Shown here: piece by piece, positions 17,942 through 27,031 of the stretch | Layout of the letters: every line of letters begins with the position of its first letter | How positions within the stretch are numbered: position 1 is the stretch's first letter | Assembly (NCBI RefSeq): GCF_003987015.1 | Contig: NZ_PIPQ01000002.1 | Location: 186,001-250,000 of the forward strand | Reading direction: 5' to 3' | Length of the DNA stretch: 64,000 nucleotides | Origin: Aliidiomarina taiwanensis | Lineage (GTDB): Bacteria > Pseudomonadota > Gammaproteobacteria > Enterobacterales > Alteromonadaceae | Notes under the pieces: generated by a model | What the model was told of the DNA's origin: nothing | Databases searched by the model: none | What the model saw: the letters and a program-made list of their open reading frames with translations, nothing else | Program-made: the position numbers and the translations under genes

Positions 17942-19614
17942 TAAAAACAAGCCAAGCACATCTATTCGGCATTTGCTTACTTGCCTTGAGCGCCCTAACC
18001 GGTTGCGCAAGTAAGTCGAATGAACAGCTTTCTGTAGAAGCACAGGATATGTTGCAAACGGGGTCTCCTGCAAATACTGAGGCAGAGCGCCGCGTGCCCG
18101 ATGAAGTTCGTGCGGCGTTAAGGCAAGGCATGAGTGAGCGCAGCACAGCTGTGCAAGCCTTACTTGATGAGCCGCGGTTTTCCATTCAAGCCCGGGATAT
18201 GGCGGCCGCCGACTTTTTCGCCCAGCTCACAGAAGAGTCGCCTTATAGTTTGGTGGTGCACCCGCAGGTACAGGGTCGCATTACTGTGAACCTGCGCGAT
18301 GTTACGTTGCAAGAAACCTTGGACGTGGTGCAAGACATTTACGGCTTTGATATTCGCAAGGAAGGCAGAATTTACCGGGTATTCCCTGCCGGGTTACGTA
18401 CAGAAACCATAGCCCTTGATTATTTGTCCCTGCGCCGTTACGGCATTAGCCAAACGCAAATAACGGCAGGCGGCGTGGTGGACAGCAGCAACCGCGGTGG
18501 CCAAATGTCGGGCCAGAACTTCAATAACAACACTATGGGCAATAACAGTCTGGGCCAAAATAATTTAGCCGACCAGCAGGGCAATAACAACTTGATGGGC
18601 AGCCGCCAAGCGGGCAGCTCCATTAGCACGAGCTCAGAAACCGACTTTTGGAAGGGGCTAGAAGAACTATTGCAAGGCATTATTGGCGATGGCCAAGGCC
18701 GTAAAGTTGTGGTGTCTCCTCAAGCTGGCTTAGCCACAGTGCGCGCCTTTCCCGCAGAAATACGTGCAGTACGTGACTTTTTAAATTCTGCACAAACCAG
18801 CTTGCAGCGGCAAGTCGTGCTAGAGGCGCGTATTGTTGAGGTGACCTTAAATGACCAGTACCAGCAAGGTGTCGATTGGTCGAAAATCACCAGTAAAATT
18901 GGCAGCGGGGTTACGGAAGTTTCCTTTAGTGGCGCCAATATTGACAGTGGTAGCTTAGGCGGTGTGATGGGCATTAGCTTTAGCAACCAAACCTTTGCTG
19001 GTATGGTCGAGCTCATGTCTTCGCAAGGCCAGGTACAGGTGCTTTCCAGCCCACGGGTGACAGCTACGAATAACCAAAAAGCGGTTATAAAAATAGGTGA
19101 AGACGAGTACTTTGTGACCGACGTGTCCACCACCACAGTGACAGGGACGGCTACCACGTCCACGCCGAATATTCAGTTAACGCCGTTCTTCTCTGGGATT
19201 GCGCTCGATGTGACACCGCAAATTGGCGAGTCGGGACAAATTACCTTGCATGTGCACCCTTCGGTTACGGAAACCACAGAGCAAGAAAAAATTATATCTC
19301 TCAATGAAGACAGGTTTGTATTGCCCTTAGCGCGCAGCAATATTCGCGAGTCGGACACCATTATTCGAGCGCGCGACGGCGAAGTGGTGATTATTGGTGG
19401 CTTAATGCAAACCAGCTATGTGGAAGACACAAGCCAAGTGCCTGTTCTGGGCAGCATTCCATTTTTAGGGGAGCTGTTTACCAACCGACGTCAGCGTGAA
19501 AGCAAAAAAGAGCTGGTGATTATGCTGCGCCCAACCATTGTGGGGGTAGACACCTGGGACGGTGAGCTTGAACGCTCGCGAGAACTATTACGCCGCTGGT
19601 ACGAAGCCGAGTAA
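17938..19614 (+). CDS. mshL: MSHA secretin, outer-membrane lipoprotein
   Basis: Outer-membrane pore for the pilus, 558 residues. The signal ends in lipobox LTGC (Cys23). Residues about 75-160 hold the secretin N-domain/STN-like region (FSIQARDMAAADFFAQL, GRITVNLRDVTLQETLDVVQ). An Asn/Gln/Gly-rich linker (about 182-230) follows, then a second N domain and the C-terminal secretin core with VEARIVEV-type, QVQVLSSPRVTATNNQ, GIALDVTPQI and GEVVIIGGLM motifs. The Asn-rich linker is unusually simple in sequence. The gene follows mshK by overlap and precedes mshM by four bases. Confidence 0.93.
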   Translation: MIKTSQAHLFGICLLALSALTGCASKSNEQLSVEAQDMLQTGSPANTEAERRVPDEVRAALRQGMSERSTAVQALLDEPRFSIQARDMAAADFFAQLTEESPYSLVVHPQVQGRITVNLRDVTLQETLDVVQDIYGFDIRKEGRIYRVFPAGLRTETIALDYLSLRRYGISQTQITAGGVVDSSNRGGQMSGQNFNNNTMGNNSLGQNNLADQQGNNNLMGSRQAGSSISTSSETDFWKGLEELLQGIIGDGQGRKVVVSPQAGLATVRAFPAEIRAVRDFLNSAQTSLQRQVVLEARIVEVTLNDQYQQGVDWSKITSKIGSGVTEVSFSGANIDSGSLGGVMGISFSNQTFAGMVELMSSQGQVQVLSSPRVTATNNQKAVIKIGEDEYFVTDVSTTTVTGTATTSTPNIQLTPFFSGIALDVTPQIGESGQITLHVHPSVTETTEQEKIISLNEDRFVLPLARSNIRESDTIIRARDGEVVIIGGLMQTSYVEDTSQVPVLGSIPFLGELFTNRRQRESKKELVIMLRPTIVGVDTWDGELERSRELLRRWYEAE

Positions 19615-19618
19615 CCTT

Positions 19619-20524
19619 ATGTATTTATACCACTTCGGCTTGCGTGAGCTGCCCTTTACCCTAACGCCAAATACAAGCTTCTATTGCGGCTTGCAGTCGC
19701 ACGATGCTGCGTTAAATGTGCTGTTAACCGCCCTAAAAACCGGCGAAGGCTTTATTAAAATAACGGGTGAAGTGGGCACGGGGAAAACCCTGCTCTGCCG
19801 AAAATTACTGAATGAAGTGCCCGATCATTTTGTCACTGCTTATATTCCAAATCCTTACTTAACACCCGCCGAGCTGCGTCAAGCCATTGCTGTAGAGTTA
19901 GGTATTGAGGGGGTGGACAAGATGGATCAGCACAGGCTGACCCAAGCGCTAGAGCAAGAGCTGCTGCGCATTAACACCTTGGGCCGTTCGGTGGTGATTC
20001 TGTTGGACGAAGCGCAGGCCTTACCGAAAGAAAGCTTAGAAGCCTTGCGGTTGCTTTCTAATTTAGAAACCGAGTCGCGTAAGTTAGTTCACTTAATTTT
20101 AATGGGGCAGCCAGAGTTAGACGAGCGTTTAGCGAAACGAGAGTTCCGTCAGCTTCGCCAGCGTATTACGTTTAGCTATGCCTTAGACAGTTTAAACAGA
20201 GAAGAAATGGGGCAGTATTTGCAGCATAGGTTGATGGTCGCAGGGTATGCGGGATTGCCTCTGTTTACCCCTAACTTGGTGCAACGCGTGCACAAGGCGA
20301 GTCGAGGCGTACCACGTTTAGCGAATGTGATAGCACATAAAGCCTTGCTTTCCGCTTATGGCGCAGGGCGCCGAAAACTCATCCGTAAAGATGTGCTGGC
20401 AGCTGTAAAAGACACTGAGGATGCCAGCGCAATGGGAATGGGGCCAGGGAGTTGGGCTGCGATTGGCGCCATGCTTGGTGTAGTATGTGTGGCAGGAATC
20501 GCTTATGCAATGGACTGGGTGTAG
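19619..20524 (+). CDS. mshM: MSHA biogenesis ATPase MshM (ExeA-like)
   Basis: AAA+ ATPase of the ExeA/GspA group, 301 residues, thought to help secretin assembly or peptidoglycan passage. Walker A is GEVGTGKT, Walker B VVILLDEAQAL, followed by LRLLSNLET and the sensor region GQPELDERLAKREFRQLRQRI. A C-terminal TM helix (about 278-298) anchors it. I chose ATG 19619 (MYLYHFGLRELPF) as the family start; the frame is open back to a GTG at 19562, which would overlap mshL by 53 bases. Confidence 0.9.
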   Translation: MYLYHFGLRELPFTLTPNTSFYCGLQSHDAALNVLLTALKTGEGFIKITGEVGTGKTLLCRKLLNEVPDHFVTAYIPNPYLTPAELRQAIAVELGIEGVDKMDQHRLTQALEQELLRINTLGRSVVILLDEAQALPKESLEALRLLSNLETESRKLVHLILMGQPELDERLAKREFRQLRQRITFSYALDSLNREEMGQYLQHRLMVAGYAGLPLFTPNLVQRVHKASRGVPRLANVIAHKALLSAYGAGRRKLIRKDVLAAVKDTEDASAMGMGPGSWAAIGAMLGVVCVAGIAYAMDWV

Positions 20525-20526
20525 TT

Positions 20527-21600
20527 ATGAGCTTGATTAACCAAGTATTAAAAGACATTGACAGTCGTGAGCAGCAAGAGCTTGCAGCGCAGCGTACTGT
20601 GCCCAATTTGAGCCATGGGCAAAAAGCCAAACCGGCGTGGCTGTTTTTCCTGCTCGGTACCCTCGGTAGTGTCGGTGTATTGTTGGCCCTGCTATTTGGC
20701 TGGCGCATGCTCACCATGGACGAAACGCCTGTTGCTATACAAGAGCCTGTTGAATTAGCGCAGCCAGAAGCGACAGACACGCCTCAGGAGCAGGTTCTGG
20801 TGGCAGCCGAAAAGCAGCCACAGCCGCCTCAGGCAGAGCCCATTCATGCCAGCCAAATGTACCCAGTTGCACAAGCGGCAGCGGAGCCAGCAGCTCCCGC
20901 CGAGCAAGAAATAACGATAGAAGAGACTGAAGAGCCGGTAGGCGAAGAGAGAGCGCCCGTTCAAACCGCTGAGCAACCGCCTAAAGCGCCTGCAGGACAC
21001 ATGCAAATTGAGCGCACCCAGGTGTCGGCACAGCAGTTAGCCGAGCAGCGCTTTCAGCAGGCCATGCAAGCTTTACAACAAGGGGACCGTCAAGCAGGTG
21101 CCAAGGACCTGCAAGAGGCGCTGGTGCTAGCTCCGAGTTACCATGAAGCCCGTGAGCAGCTGGCGGTGTACTATTTTAGCCAAGGGTTTTTAAGTGACGC
21201 TTTAAACGTACTTGAACAAGGGCTGGAACAGTTTCCGCAAACGCCGCGGCTGATGTTATTGCAAGCACGTATGCTCGAGCGGGCAGAACAAAAAGACATG
21301 GCACTACGCTTACTAGAGCGGGTAGACAATCGCCTGCCTGAGTATGCGGACTTACTTATTTTACGGGGGGCATTGGCCCACGAGCTTGAGCAGTTTGAAC
21401 TAGCCCGCAGTACTTACCAAGTTTTAACGACTTGGCGAGCAAGTGAAGGTCGATGGTGGCTGGGGCTGGCTATGGCAGAAGAAGAGTTAGCACACCCAAG
21501 TGCTGCCATTGAGGCCTACCGAAACGCTTTAACAGACCCGTCTTTGTCGGTTGCCACGCGCACCTTTATTCATCAACGAATTGAGGAGTTACAGCCATGA
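20527..21600 (+). CDS. mshN: MSHA biogenesis TPR protein MshN
   Basis: Inner-membrane protein of 357 residues. It starts MSLINQVLKDIDSRE, has a TM helix (about 38-60), a Pro/Glu/Gln-rich spacer (about 70-165), and then several tetratricopeptide-like repeats (about 170-350), for example AMQALQQGDRQAGAKDLQEA and GFLSDALNVLEQGLEQF. The TPR part should be periplasmic and mediate protein contacts. Start at 20527 is directly after the mshM stop. The stop overlaps mshE (ATGA). Confidence 0.87.
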   Translation: MSLINQVLKDIDSREQQELAAQRTVPNLSHGQKAKPAWLFFLLGTLGSVGVLLALLFGWRMLTMDETPVAIQEPVELAQPEATDTPQEQVLVAAEKQPQPPQAEPIHASQMYPVAQAAAEPAAPAEQEITIEETEEPVGEERAPVQTAEQPPKAPAGHMQIERTQVSAQQLAEQRFQQAMQALQQGDRQAGAKDLQEALVLAPSYHEAREQLAVYYFSQGFLSDALNVLEQGLEQFPQTPRLMLLQARMLERAEQKDMALRLLERVDNRLPEYADLLILRGALAHELEQFELARSTYQVLTTWRASEGRWWLGLAMAEEELAHPSAAIEAYRNALTDPSLSVATRTFIHQRIEELQP

Positions 21601-23375
21601 CACGTCCTCGATTACGCATGCGATTAGGCGACTTGTTGGTTCACGAACAAGTCATTACTGAAAGCCAACTGAACCAGGCCCTGTCTGAACAGCGTGTATC
21701 GGGGCGTAAGCTCGGTCATACCTTAGTCGACTTAGGCTTTGTGACAGAATTAGAGCTGTTAGAGTTTTTATCGCAGCAGCTCGGCGTGCCATTGGTGGAT
21801 ATTAGCGAGCTGCGGCTTGACTCTAACGTAGTGCGCTTGTTACCCGAAGTACAGGCCCGGAGACATAGAGCCATAGTACTTGAGGCCGACGATGACACGG
21901 CCACCGTGGGGATGAGTGATCCTGCCGACCTTACGGCAATAGATGCTATTTCCGCATTACTTTCCCCACGGCAGGTAAACCTTGCGGTGGTGCCCGAACA
22001 ACAGCTTATTGAGTCGTTTGACAACCTGTACCGCCGCACCCAAGAAATAGACGAGCTAGCCCAGCAACTGCAGCAAGAGAGCGGGGGTGATGACGAGTTT
22101 TCACTTGAGCAACTGACAGACGAAAGCGACGAAGGGGATGTCACGGTTGCCCGCTTACTGCAGTCGATATTTTCTGATGCGGTGCAGGTGCGCGCTTCAG
22201 ACATTCACCTTGAGCCGGATGAAAAAGGCCTGCGTATTCGGCAGCGGGTAGACGGCCAGCTGCAAGAAACCATGCTGAACGAATTAAACATTGGTGGTGC
22301 GGTTGTACTTAAACTGAAGCTGATGTCGGGCTTGGACATTTCTGAAAAGCGCCTGCCCCAAGACGGCCGCTTTCAAATGCGGGTGCTTAAAAAACTTATC
22401 GATGTGCGTTTGTCGACCATGCCCACCCAGTATGGTGAGGCCTGTGTTATGCGATTGCTTGATCAGTCGTCGGGGCTATTGCAACTAGAGCAAACAGGCA
22501 TGCCAGAGCCTATGATAAAGCGGTTCCGCCACCACCTGCATCGGCCCCACGGGCTTATTCTGGTCACAGGGCCTACGGGCTCGGGTAAAACCACCACCTT
22601 GTATGCGGCGCTCAGTGAGTTAAACCAGCCAGAGAAGAAAATAATTACCGTAGAAGACCCCGTGGAATATCGGTTACCACGGGTTTCACAAGTGCAGGTG
22701 AGCAGCAATATTGGCTTGACCTTTGCGCGTGTGCTGCGCACCACGTTGCGACAAGACCCCGACATTATTATGGTGGGTGAAATGCGAGACCAAGAAACCG
22801 TGGAAATTGGTCTACGAGGCTCCATTACCGGTCACTTGGTGCTTTCGACGTTGCACACCAACGATGCGGCCACCAGCGCCATGCGTTTGATAGACATGGG
22901 AGCGGCCCCGTACCTAGTGGCTAGTGCCTTGCGAGCAGTGCTGGCGCAACGTCTTTTACGGCGTGTTTGTACCCACTGTGACCAAGCGGCTCAGGTAGAT
23001 CCGCAAGACGCTTATTTAGTAAAAGTCATGATTGGCCCAATTCCTGAAAACGCCACCTTAAAAAAAGGGCGAGGATGCCAACGCTGTAACTACACGGGGT
23101 ATCGTGGCCGTGTGGGTGTGTTTGAATTGCTGGAAATTGACGAGCGCATGATGGCCGCGTTGCGCACCAGCGACACGGAAGCGTTTGCAGCCGCAGTAAA
23201 GGAAAGCAAGTCATTTAAGAGCTTGGCGCAGACAGCACTTGAATATGCGGCGCAGGGCCTCACCACCCTTGAAGAGGTGATGACCTTGGTGGCTGGACTG
23301 CCTTATTTAGATGACGAAGAAATGGCCGCACAGGAAGCCTTGCAACAGCAAGCTGGAGAAGTAACGGATGAGTAG
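21597..23375 (+). CDS. mshE: MSHA pilus extension ATPase with c-di-GMP-binding MshEN domain
   Basis: GspE/PilB-family hexameric ATPase that powers pilus extension, 592 residues. The N-terminal MshEN domain carries two adjacent copies of the 24-residue c-di-GMP motif of the RLGxx..G..L..LxxQ form: residues 9-32 (starts RLGDLLV, ends LSEQ) and 38-61 (starts KLGHTLV, ends LSQQ). The catalytic half has Walker A GPTGSGKTT, Asp box, Walker B IIMVGEMRDQET, His box and a zinc site of CTHC and CQRC. In Vibrio cholerae MshE, this domain binds c-di-GMP and activates extension; I infer the same here. It overlaps mshN and mshG. Confidence 0.95.
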   Translation: MTRPRLRMRLGDLLVHEQVITESQLNQALSEQRVSGRKLGHTLVDLGFVTELELLEFLSQQLGVPLVDISELRLDSNVVRLLPEVQARRHRAIVLEADDDTATVGMSDPADLTAIDAISALLSPRQVNLAVVPEQQLIESFDNLYRRTQEIDELAQQLQQESGGDDEFSLEQLTDESDEGDVTVARLLQSIFSDAVQVRASDIHLEPDEKGLRIRQRVDGQLQETMLNELNIGGAVVLKLKLMSGLDISEKRLPQDGRFQMRVLKKLIDVRLSTMPTQYGEACVMRLLDQSSGLLQLEQTGMPEPMIKRFRHHLHRPHGLILVTGPTGSGKTTTLYAALSELNQPEKKIITVEDPVEYRLPRVSQVQVSSNIGLTFARVLRTTLRQDPDIIMVGEMRDQETVEIGLRGSITGHLVLSTLHTNDAATSAMRLIDMGAAPYLVASALRAVLAQRLLRRVCTHCDQAAQVDPQDAYLVKVMIGPIPENATLKKGRGCQRCNYTGYRGRVGVFELLEIDERMMAALRTSDTEAFAAAVKESKSFKSLAQTALEYAAQGLTTLEEVMTLVAGLPYLDDEEMAAQEALQQQAGEVTDE

Positions 23376-24600
23376 CTTCCGTTACCAAGGCCGCGACCGC
23401 CAAGGCAATATGGTAAAAGGCACGCTAAATGGCGCAAATGAAAGTGCCGTGGCTGAACAACTGATGCGCCAAGGCATTGTGCCCGTGCAAATTATTGCTG
23501 GTACTCAAGGAAGTGGCAGTAGCTTCGGCAGTATCAACATGAAAGAGCTGCTGGTTCGGCAGTTACCCTTGCCCGACTTGGTCATGTTTACACGCCAAAT
23601 GTATGCGCTGACTAAAGCGGGGGTGTCGATGCTGCGGGCCGTGCAAGGCTTAGCTGAAAACGCCAGTAACAAACAGCTTGGGGCAGCCTTGCAAGGCATT
23701 AGCGACGAGCTAGAGCGGGGCCGTAGTTTGTCGGCTGCTATGTCCGACTACCCGAAAGTATTTCCGCGACTTGTGGTAGCGGTTGTGCATGTAGGGGAAA
23801 ACACAGGACGGCTAGAAGAAAGTTTTCAGCAGTTAGCTTTTTATTTGGAAAATGAGCAGGAAACGAGAAAGCGTATAAAGCAGGCCACGCGTTACCCTAG
23901 CTTTGTGGTGGTGAGTTTAATTATTGCTGTGTTTGTGCTGAATATGTTTGTTATTCCGAACTTTGTTTCCATGTTCACCAGCATGAACGTTGAACTGCCA
24001 TTGGTGACCCGTATGCTTTTAGCGAGCTCCAACTTTTTTGTGAATTACTGGCACCTATTGCTGCTGGGTGTGGCAGGTACCGTAGCGTGGGTCAGTTACT
24101 GGGTTCGCCAAGAGCATGGCAGAGCAAAGTGGGACCACTGGAAAATTAAGCTGCCTATTATGGGCGACATTATTGAACGTTCACTGCTAGGGCGTTTTTG
24201 CCGCAGCTTCAGTGTCATGCTCAATGCAGGCGTTCCCTTAACCCAAGCCCTGAACCTCGTGTCGGAGGCCTTGGACAACCGCCATATGGCCACACGCATT
24301 ATTGAAATGCGTCGAGGCATTGAACGAGGCGAGTCACTAAGCCGGGTAAGCCGCTCGAGTCAGCTATTTAGTGCGCTGGTGTTACAAATGATAGCCGTCG
24401 GAGAAGAAACCGGTAACCTCGACGATTTATTGCTGGAGTCGGCGGAGTATTACGAGCGCGAAGTAGACTACGACTTAAAGAACTTGCTCTCCAAAATAGA
24501 GCCCATACTCATTGGTGGCGTAGCGCTTATTGTTGGTTTTTTAGCCATGGGTATATTCCTCCCCATGTGGAGCATGATGGACATGACAGGAAGCTTATAA
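23368..24600 (+). CDS. mshG: MSHA inner-membrane platform protein
   Basis: GspF/PilC-family polytopic platform protein, 410 residues, around which pilins are assembled. Two repeated T2SSF domains are visible: LVMFTRQMYALTKAGVSMLRA with HVGENTGRLEE in the first, and GRFCRSFSVMLNAGVPLTQA with VGEETGNLDD in the second. TM helices lie near 170-195, 215-240 and 378-402. It overlaps mshE by eight bases and abuts mshF. Confidence 0.94.
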   Translation: MSSFRYQGRDRQGNMVKGTLNGANESAVAEQLMRQGIVPVQIIAGTQGSGSSFGSINMKELLVRQLPLPDLVMFTRQMYALTKAGVSMLRAVQGLAENASNKQLGAALQGISDELERGRSLSAAMSDYPKVFPRLVVAVVHVGENTGRLEESFQQLAFYLENEQETRKRIKQATRYPSFVVVSLIIAVFVLNMFVIPNFVSMFTSMNVELPLVTRMLLASSNFFVNYWHLLLLGVAGTVAWVSYWVRQEHGRAKWDHWKIKLPIMGDIIERSLLGRFCRSFSVMLNAGVPLTQALNLVSEALDNRHMATRIIEMRRGIERGESLSRVSRSSQLFSALVLQMIAVGEETGNLDDLLLESAEYYEREVDYDLKNLLSKIEPILIGGVALIVGFLAMGIFLPMWSMMDMTGSL

Positions 24601-25077
24601 ATGGAACAGCAACCAGAGCGAAGCCGGAGCCTACTTATGTTCTTAGCCGCTTTTGTTGTGATGGTTTTATTAGCAACTGTCTTGGTGCGTATTGCATTTA
24701 GCCCCAAAGCCGCTTGGCGAAATGCAGAGTTACAAACCGCCATGACCCGGTTTTCGGAAAACCTGATGCGGGCACGGGTTGAATGGATGCGGCAAGGGGA
24801 ACCAGAGGTATTATTACTGCCTTTAACCGACAGGGACGGCAGCAACAACACGGTGCAGGTGCCCATAGCTATGAGCCGTGAAGGGTGGCCACAGGCTGCG
24901 CAGCAAGGGGTGCAAGGCTGTACTGAGCTATGGAGCATACTTGCTGCAGGTGAACAGCTAAAGCGGGAACTAAGTGCGCAATACGATGCCGCACAAGACA
25001 TGTGCCGCTTTTATTACGCAGGGACAGAAGTCTTTCACTTTTACCCCGCGCGTGGGCAGGTTGAGAAGTTGTACTAA
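24601..25077 (+). CDS. mshF: MSHA biogenesis protein MshF
   Basis: Small protein (158 residues) with one N-terminal TM helix (about 12-33) and a periplasmic part that contains two cysteines (QGCTELW and DMCRFYY). Position directly after mshG matches MshF of other MSHA loci; function is not well defined. It is poorly conserved, so the call rests on position and on the TM plus short periplasmic layout. Last gene of the assembly block; 77 bases then separate it from mshB. Confidence 0.75.
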   Translation: MEQQPERSRSLLMFLAAFVVMVLLATVLVRIAFSPKAAWRNAELQTAMTRFSENLMRARVEWMRQGEPEVLLLPLTDRDGSNNTVQVPIAMSREGWPQAAQQGVQGCTELWSILAAGEQLKRELSAQYDAAQDMCRFYYAGTEVFHFYPARGQVEKLY

Positions 25078-25154
25078 ATTTGGACTGGCGCATAGCATAT
25101 ATACTAAATAGAGTGTTACCATATAAATGCAAGGGGTATTTAAGGAAACATTGG

Positions 25155-25751
25155 ATGATTAAAATAAAACAAAGAGGGTTTACCTTAATTGAACTTATTA
25201 TTGTGGTGGTTATTTTAGGCTTGCTTGCCGCCGCCGCATTGCCGCGCTTTACTAACGTGGCCAGTGAAGCGGAAGACGCTTCGGTGGAAGGCGTTGCCGG
25301 GGGCTTTGCCAGCGCAGTCGGTATAGTGCGCGGCCAATGGGAGCTGGACGGGCGACCAAGCGGCACCAACCCAGCCACAGGTGCGGGTGCTTCTGTTATT
25401 ATTGATATGGTGCGCGTAAATGTGGACGGCAACCGAGGTTATCCGGTAAGCGGCAACCTGAACGAAACCGCCCACGACCAGAACATGAATGCGAACGACT
25501 GTCGTTCGCTATTTGCAGCCATACTGCAAGGCGCGCCTACGGCAAGTATAAACTTTACTGACGCGAGTAAAGTTCGCTTTTATGTAACTGCAGAAAATAA
25601 TGGCACCAATGATATTTGTGTTTATTATCAAACAAACACAATAAAAGGGCTCACTTCTGCCCCAAGTGGTAATGATTACCTTACCGTAGGAAATAATTTT
25701 GTTTATAATCCACGCACAGGTAACGTAAGCGTAAATTTGAATAGAAACTAA
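25155..25751 (+). CDS. mshB: MSHA minor pilin MshB
   Basis: Type IV pilin-like protein, 198 residues, with leader MIKIKQRG, cleavage before Phe and Glu5 ([18 protein letters not shown]), then a globular part with cysteines in NDCRSLF and NDICVYY that may form a disulfide. It differs from the four following pilins in having [15 protein letters not shown] instead of APKFFDF after the hydrophobic helix. The frame is open back to 25080, but AAGGA precedes the ATG at 25155 and gives a normal short leader. First gene of the pilin array. Confidence 0.82.
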   Translation: MIKIKQRGFTLIELIIVVVILGLLAAAALPRFTNVASEAEDASVEGVAGGFASAVGIVRGQWELDGRPSGTNPATGAGASVIIDMVRVNVDGNRGYPVSGNLNETAHDQNMNANDCRSLFAAILQGAPTASINFTDASKVRFYVTAENNGTNDICVYYQTNTIKGLTSAPSGNDYLTVGNNFVYNPRTGNVSVNLNRN

Positions 25752-25831
25752 GAATTCCAGCAGCAATGTTTAAACCTTGCTGTGCACTATGCAGGAATAC
25801 ATTTTTTAAAACATCAACAAAGGTATACACC

Positions 25832-26266
25832 ATGAAAAAGCAAAAAGGTTTTACACTTATCGAACTGATCATCGTGATCGTTATTCTCGGCATCCTCGCC
25901 GTTACCGCCGCACCGAAATTTTTTGATTTTTCGAGTGATGCGCGTGAAAGTACCCTAGGAGGCGCAAAAGCAGCGATTCAAGGGGCAATGCAAGTGAAGT
26001 ATGCTGAGAGTGCTATTAGTGGTAGCCCTGCTTACCCAACAGCAGACAATATAGCTACTGATGCGGGTATGTCGACGTCAGATTGGCTAATTGCTACTAC
26101 AGCCGCTTCTTCAATAACTCGGGTAGCGCCTGCATCAACGACTCAAACAGCTGCACTTGATGCTGCGGACCACACAACTATTGATAAATGTTATGTAGAG
26201 TATAATGCAAGCGGAGCAGATGCTAATACGCCTCCAGTGATTTCGATAGAAACCAATGGCTGTTAA
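25832..26266 (+). CDS. mshA: MSHA major pilin, first copy
   Basis: Type IV major pilin, 144 residues. Leader MKKQKG is cut before Phe, Glu5 is present, and the helix runs [18 protein letters not shown] with [20 protein letters not shown] after it. A C-terminal disulfide loop is likely between DKCYVEY and the final Cys. The first 100 bases use C-ending codons (CTG ATC ATC GTG ATC), unlike the same residues in the next copies, which suggests selection for high expression. A strong terminator follows. I therefore take this as the main pilus subunit. AAAGG precedes the ATG. Confidence 0.85.
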   Translation: MKKQKGFTLIELIIVIVILGILAVTAAPKFFDFSSDARESTLGGAKAAIQGAMQVKYAESAISGSPAYPTADNIATDAGMSTSDWLIATTAASSITRVAPASTTQTAALDAADHTTIDKCYVEYNASGADANTPPVISIETNGC

Positions 26267-26297
26267 TTAACAGTAGGTCATGCACTGCATGACGGCT

Positions 26298-26324
26298 AAA
26301 AAAGGAGCTTCGGCTCCTTTTTTT
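26298..26324 (+). terminator. Strong intrinsic terminator after mshA
   Basis: GGAGC-TTCG-GCTCC hairpin with a stable UUCG tetraloop, flanked by six A and seven T, so it could stop transcription in both directions. A smaller dyad GTCATGCA-C-TGCATGAC (26277-26293) lies between it and the mshA stop and may protect the 3' end. Genes downstream must be read through or have their own promoter. Confidence 0.9.
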
Positions 26325-26418
26325 ATACCCATGGTGTTGTAGCCAATTATTACGTACAACCCCGTAGGGCAGGCATGGCCAGCCGTTCCTATGACTTTAC
26401 AAAAGGAAATCAATTTAA

Positions 26419-26437
26419 AAGTACAATTAGTGTACTT
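26419..26437. promoter_or_regulatory. Operator-like inverted repeat before the second pilin
   Basis: Perfect 7-base arms AAGTACA / TGTACTT around ATTAG. It lies 71 bases before the second pilin start and after the mshA terminator, where a promoter for the downstream pilins would be expected. The protein that might bind it is unknown. Confidence 0.4.
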
Positions 26438-26508
26438 ACAGACTCTTCGTATGGTGGTTAAAATCGGATACAAATTATCCTATAAAAGGAATTGAAAAGG
26501 AACTTCGG

Positions 26509-26961
26509 ATGAAAAAACAGAATGGCTTTACCCTTATTGAGTTGATTATTGTCATTGTTATTCTTGGTATTTTAGCTGTGACAGCGGCGCCGAAGTTTTT
26601 TGATTTCAGTAGTGATGCGCGGAAAAGTACCTTAAAAGGCTTAAAGGCGGCACTAGAAGGTGCGGCTAATATTGAGTATGCAAAGAAAGCTATTGCGGGG
26701 GAAACATTAGAATACCCAGAAGCTACACTTGCCGGCATAGGCGTGGCTGCAGGGGTTAGCAGCCAAGACTGGGACTTTGTAGAAACAGTCGCTGCTGGTC
26801 AGCCTATTATTGGCTTTGCACCCAAAGGGTATAATGACCCCATACCAAGCACTGTCACTTATACAAACATAAAACAATGTTACGTAACTTATGTGCGAGT
26901 GCAACCGACAAGCTCGAACCCAGCTTCCTATGAAATTGAAGTTGAAGACTCGGAGTGCTGA
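26509..26961 (+). CDS. MshA-like pilin, second copy
   Basis: Type IV pilin of 150 residues closely related to the preceding mshA: leader MKKQNG, same helix, [20 protein letters not shown], then a diverged globular region with GLKAALEGAANIEYAKKA, and the conserved ending of CYVTYVR plus a final Cys. AAGGAAC precedes the ATG. It is separated from mshA by a terminator and a 185-base leader region, so it is likely expressed at a different level. It could be an alternative major pilin or a minor subunit. Confidence 0.85.
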   Translation: MKKQNGFTLIELIIVIVILGILAVTAAPKFFDFSSDARKSTLKGLKAALEGAANIEYAKKAIAGETLEYPEATLAGIGVAAGVSSQDWDFVETVAAGQPIIGFAPKGYNDPIPSTVTYTNIKQCYVTYVRVQPTSSNPASYEIEVEDSEC

Positions 26962-27031
26962 TAATATAGCTTAGAGAATGATGCCTTTTCTGAGAATGAA
27001 AAAGGTCAGGTCTTCTTGTGAGAATGCACAA

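Noticed and set aside
19562-19618. Earlier GTG start for MshM
   Set aside because: It would overlap mshL by 53 bases and adds residues not found in the family; MYLYHFGLRELPF is the usual start.
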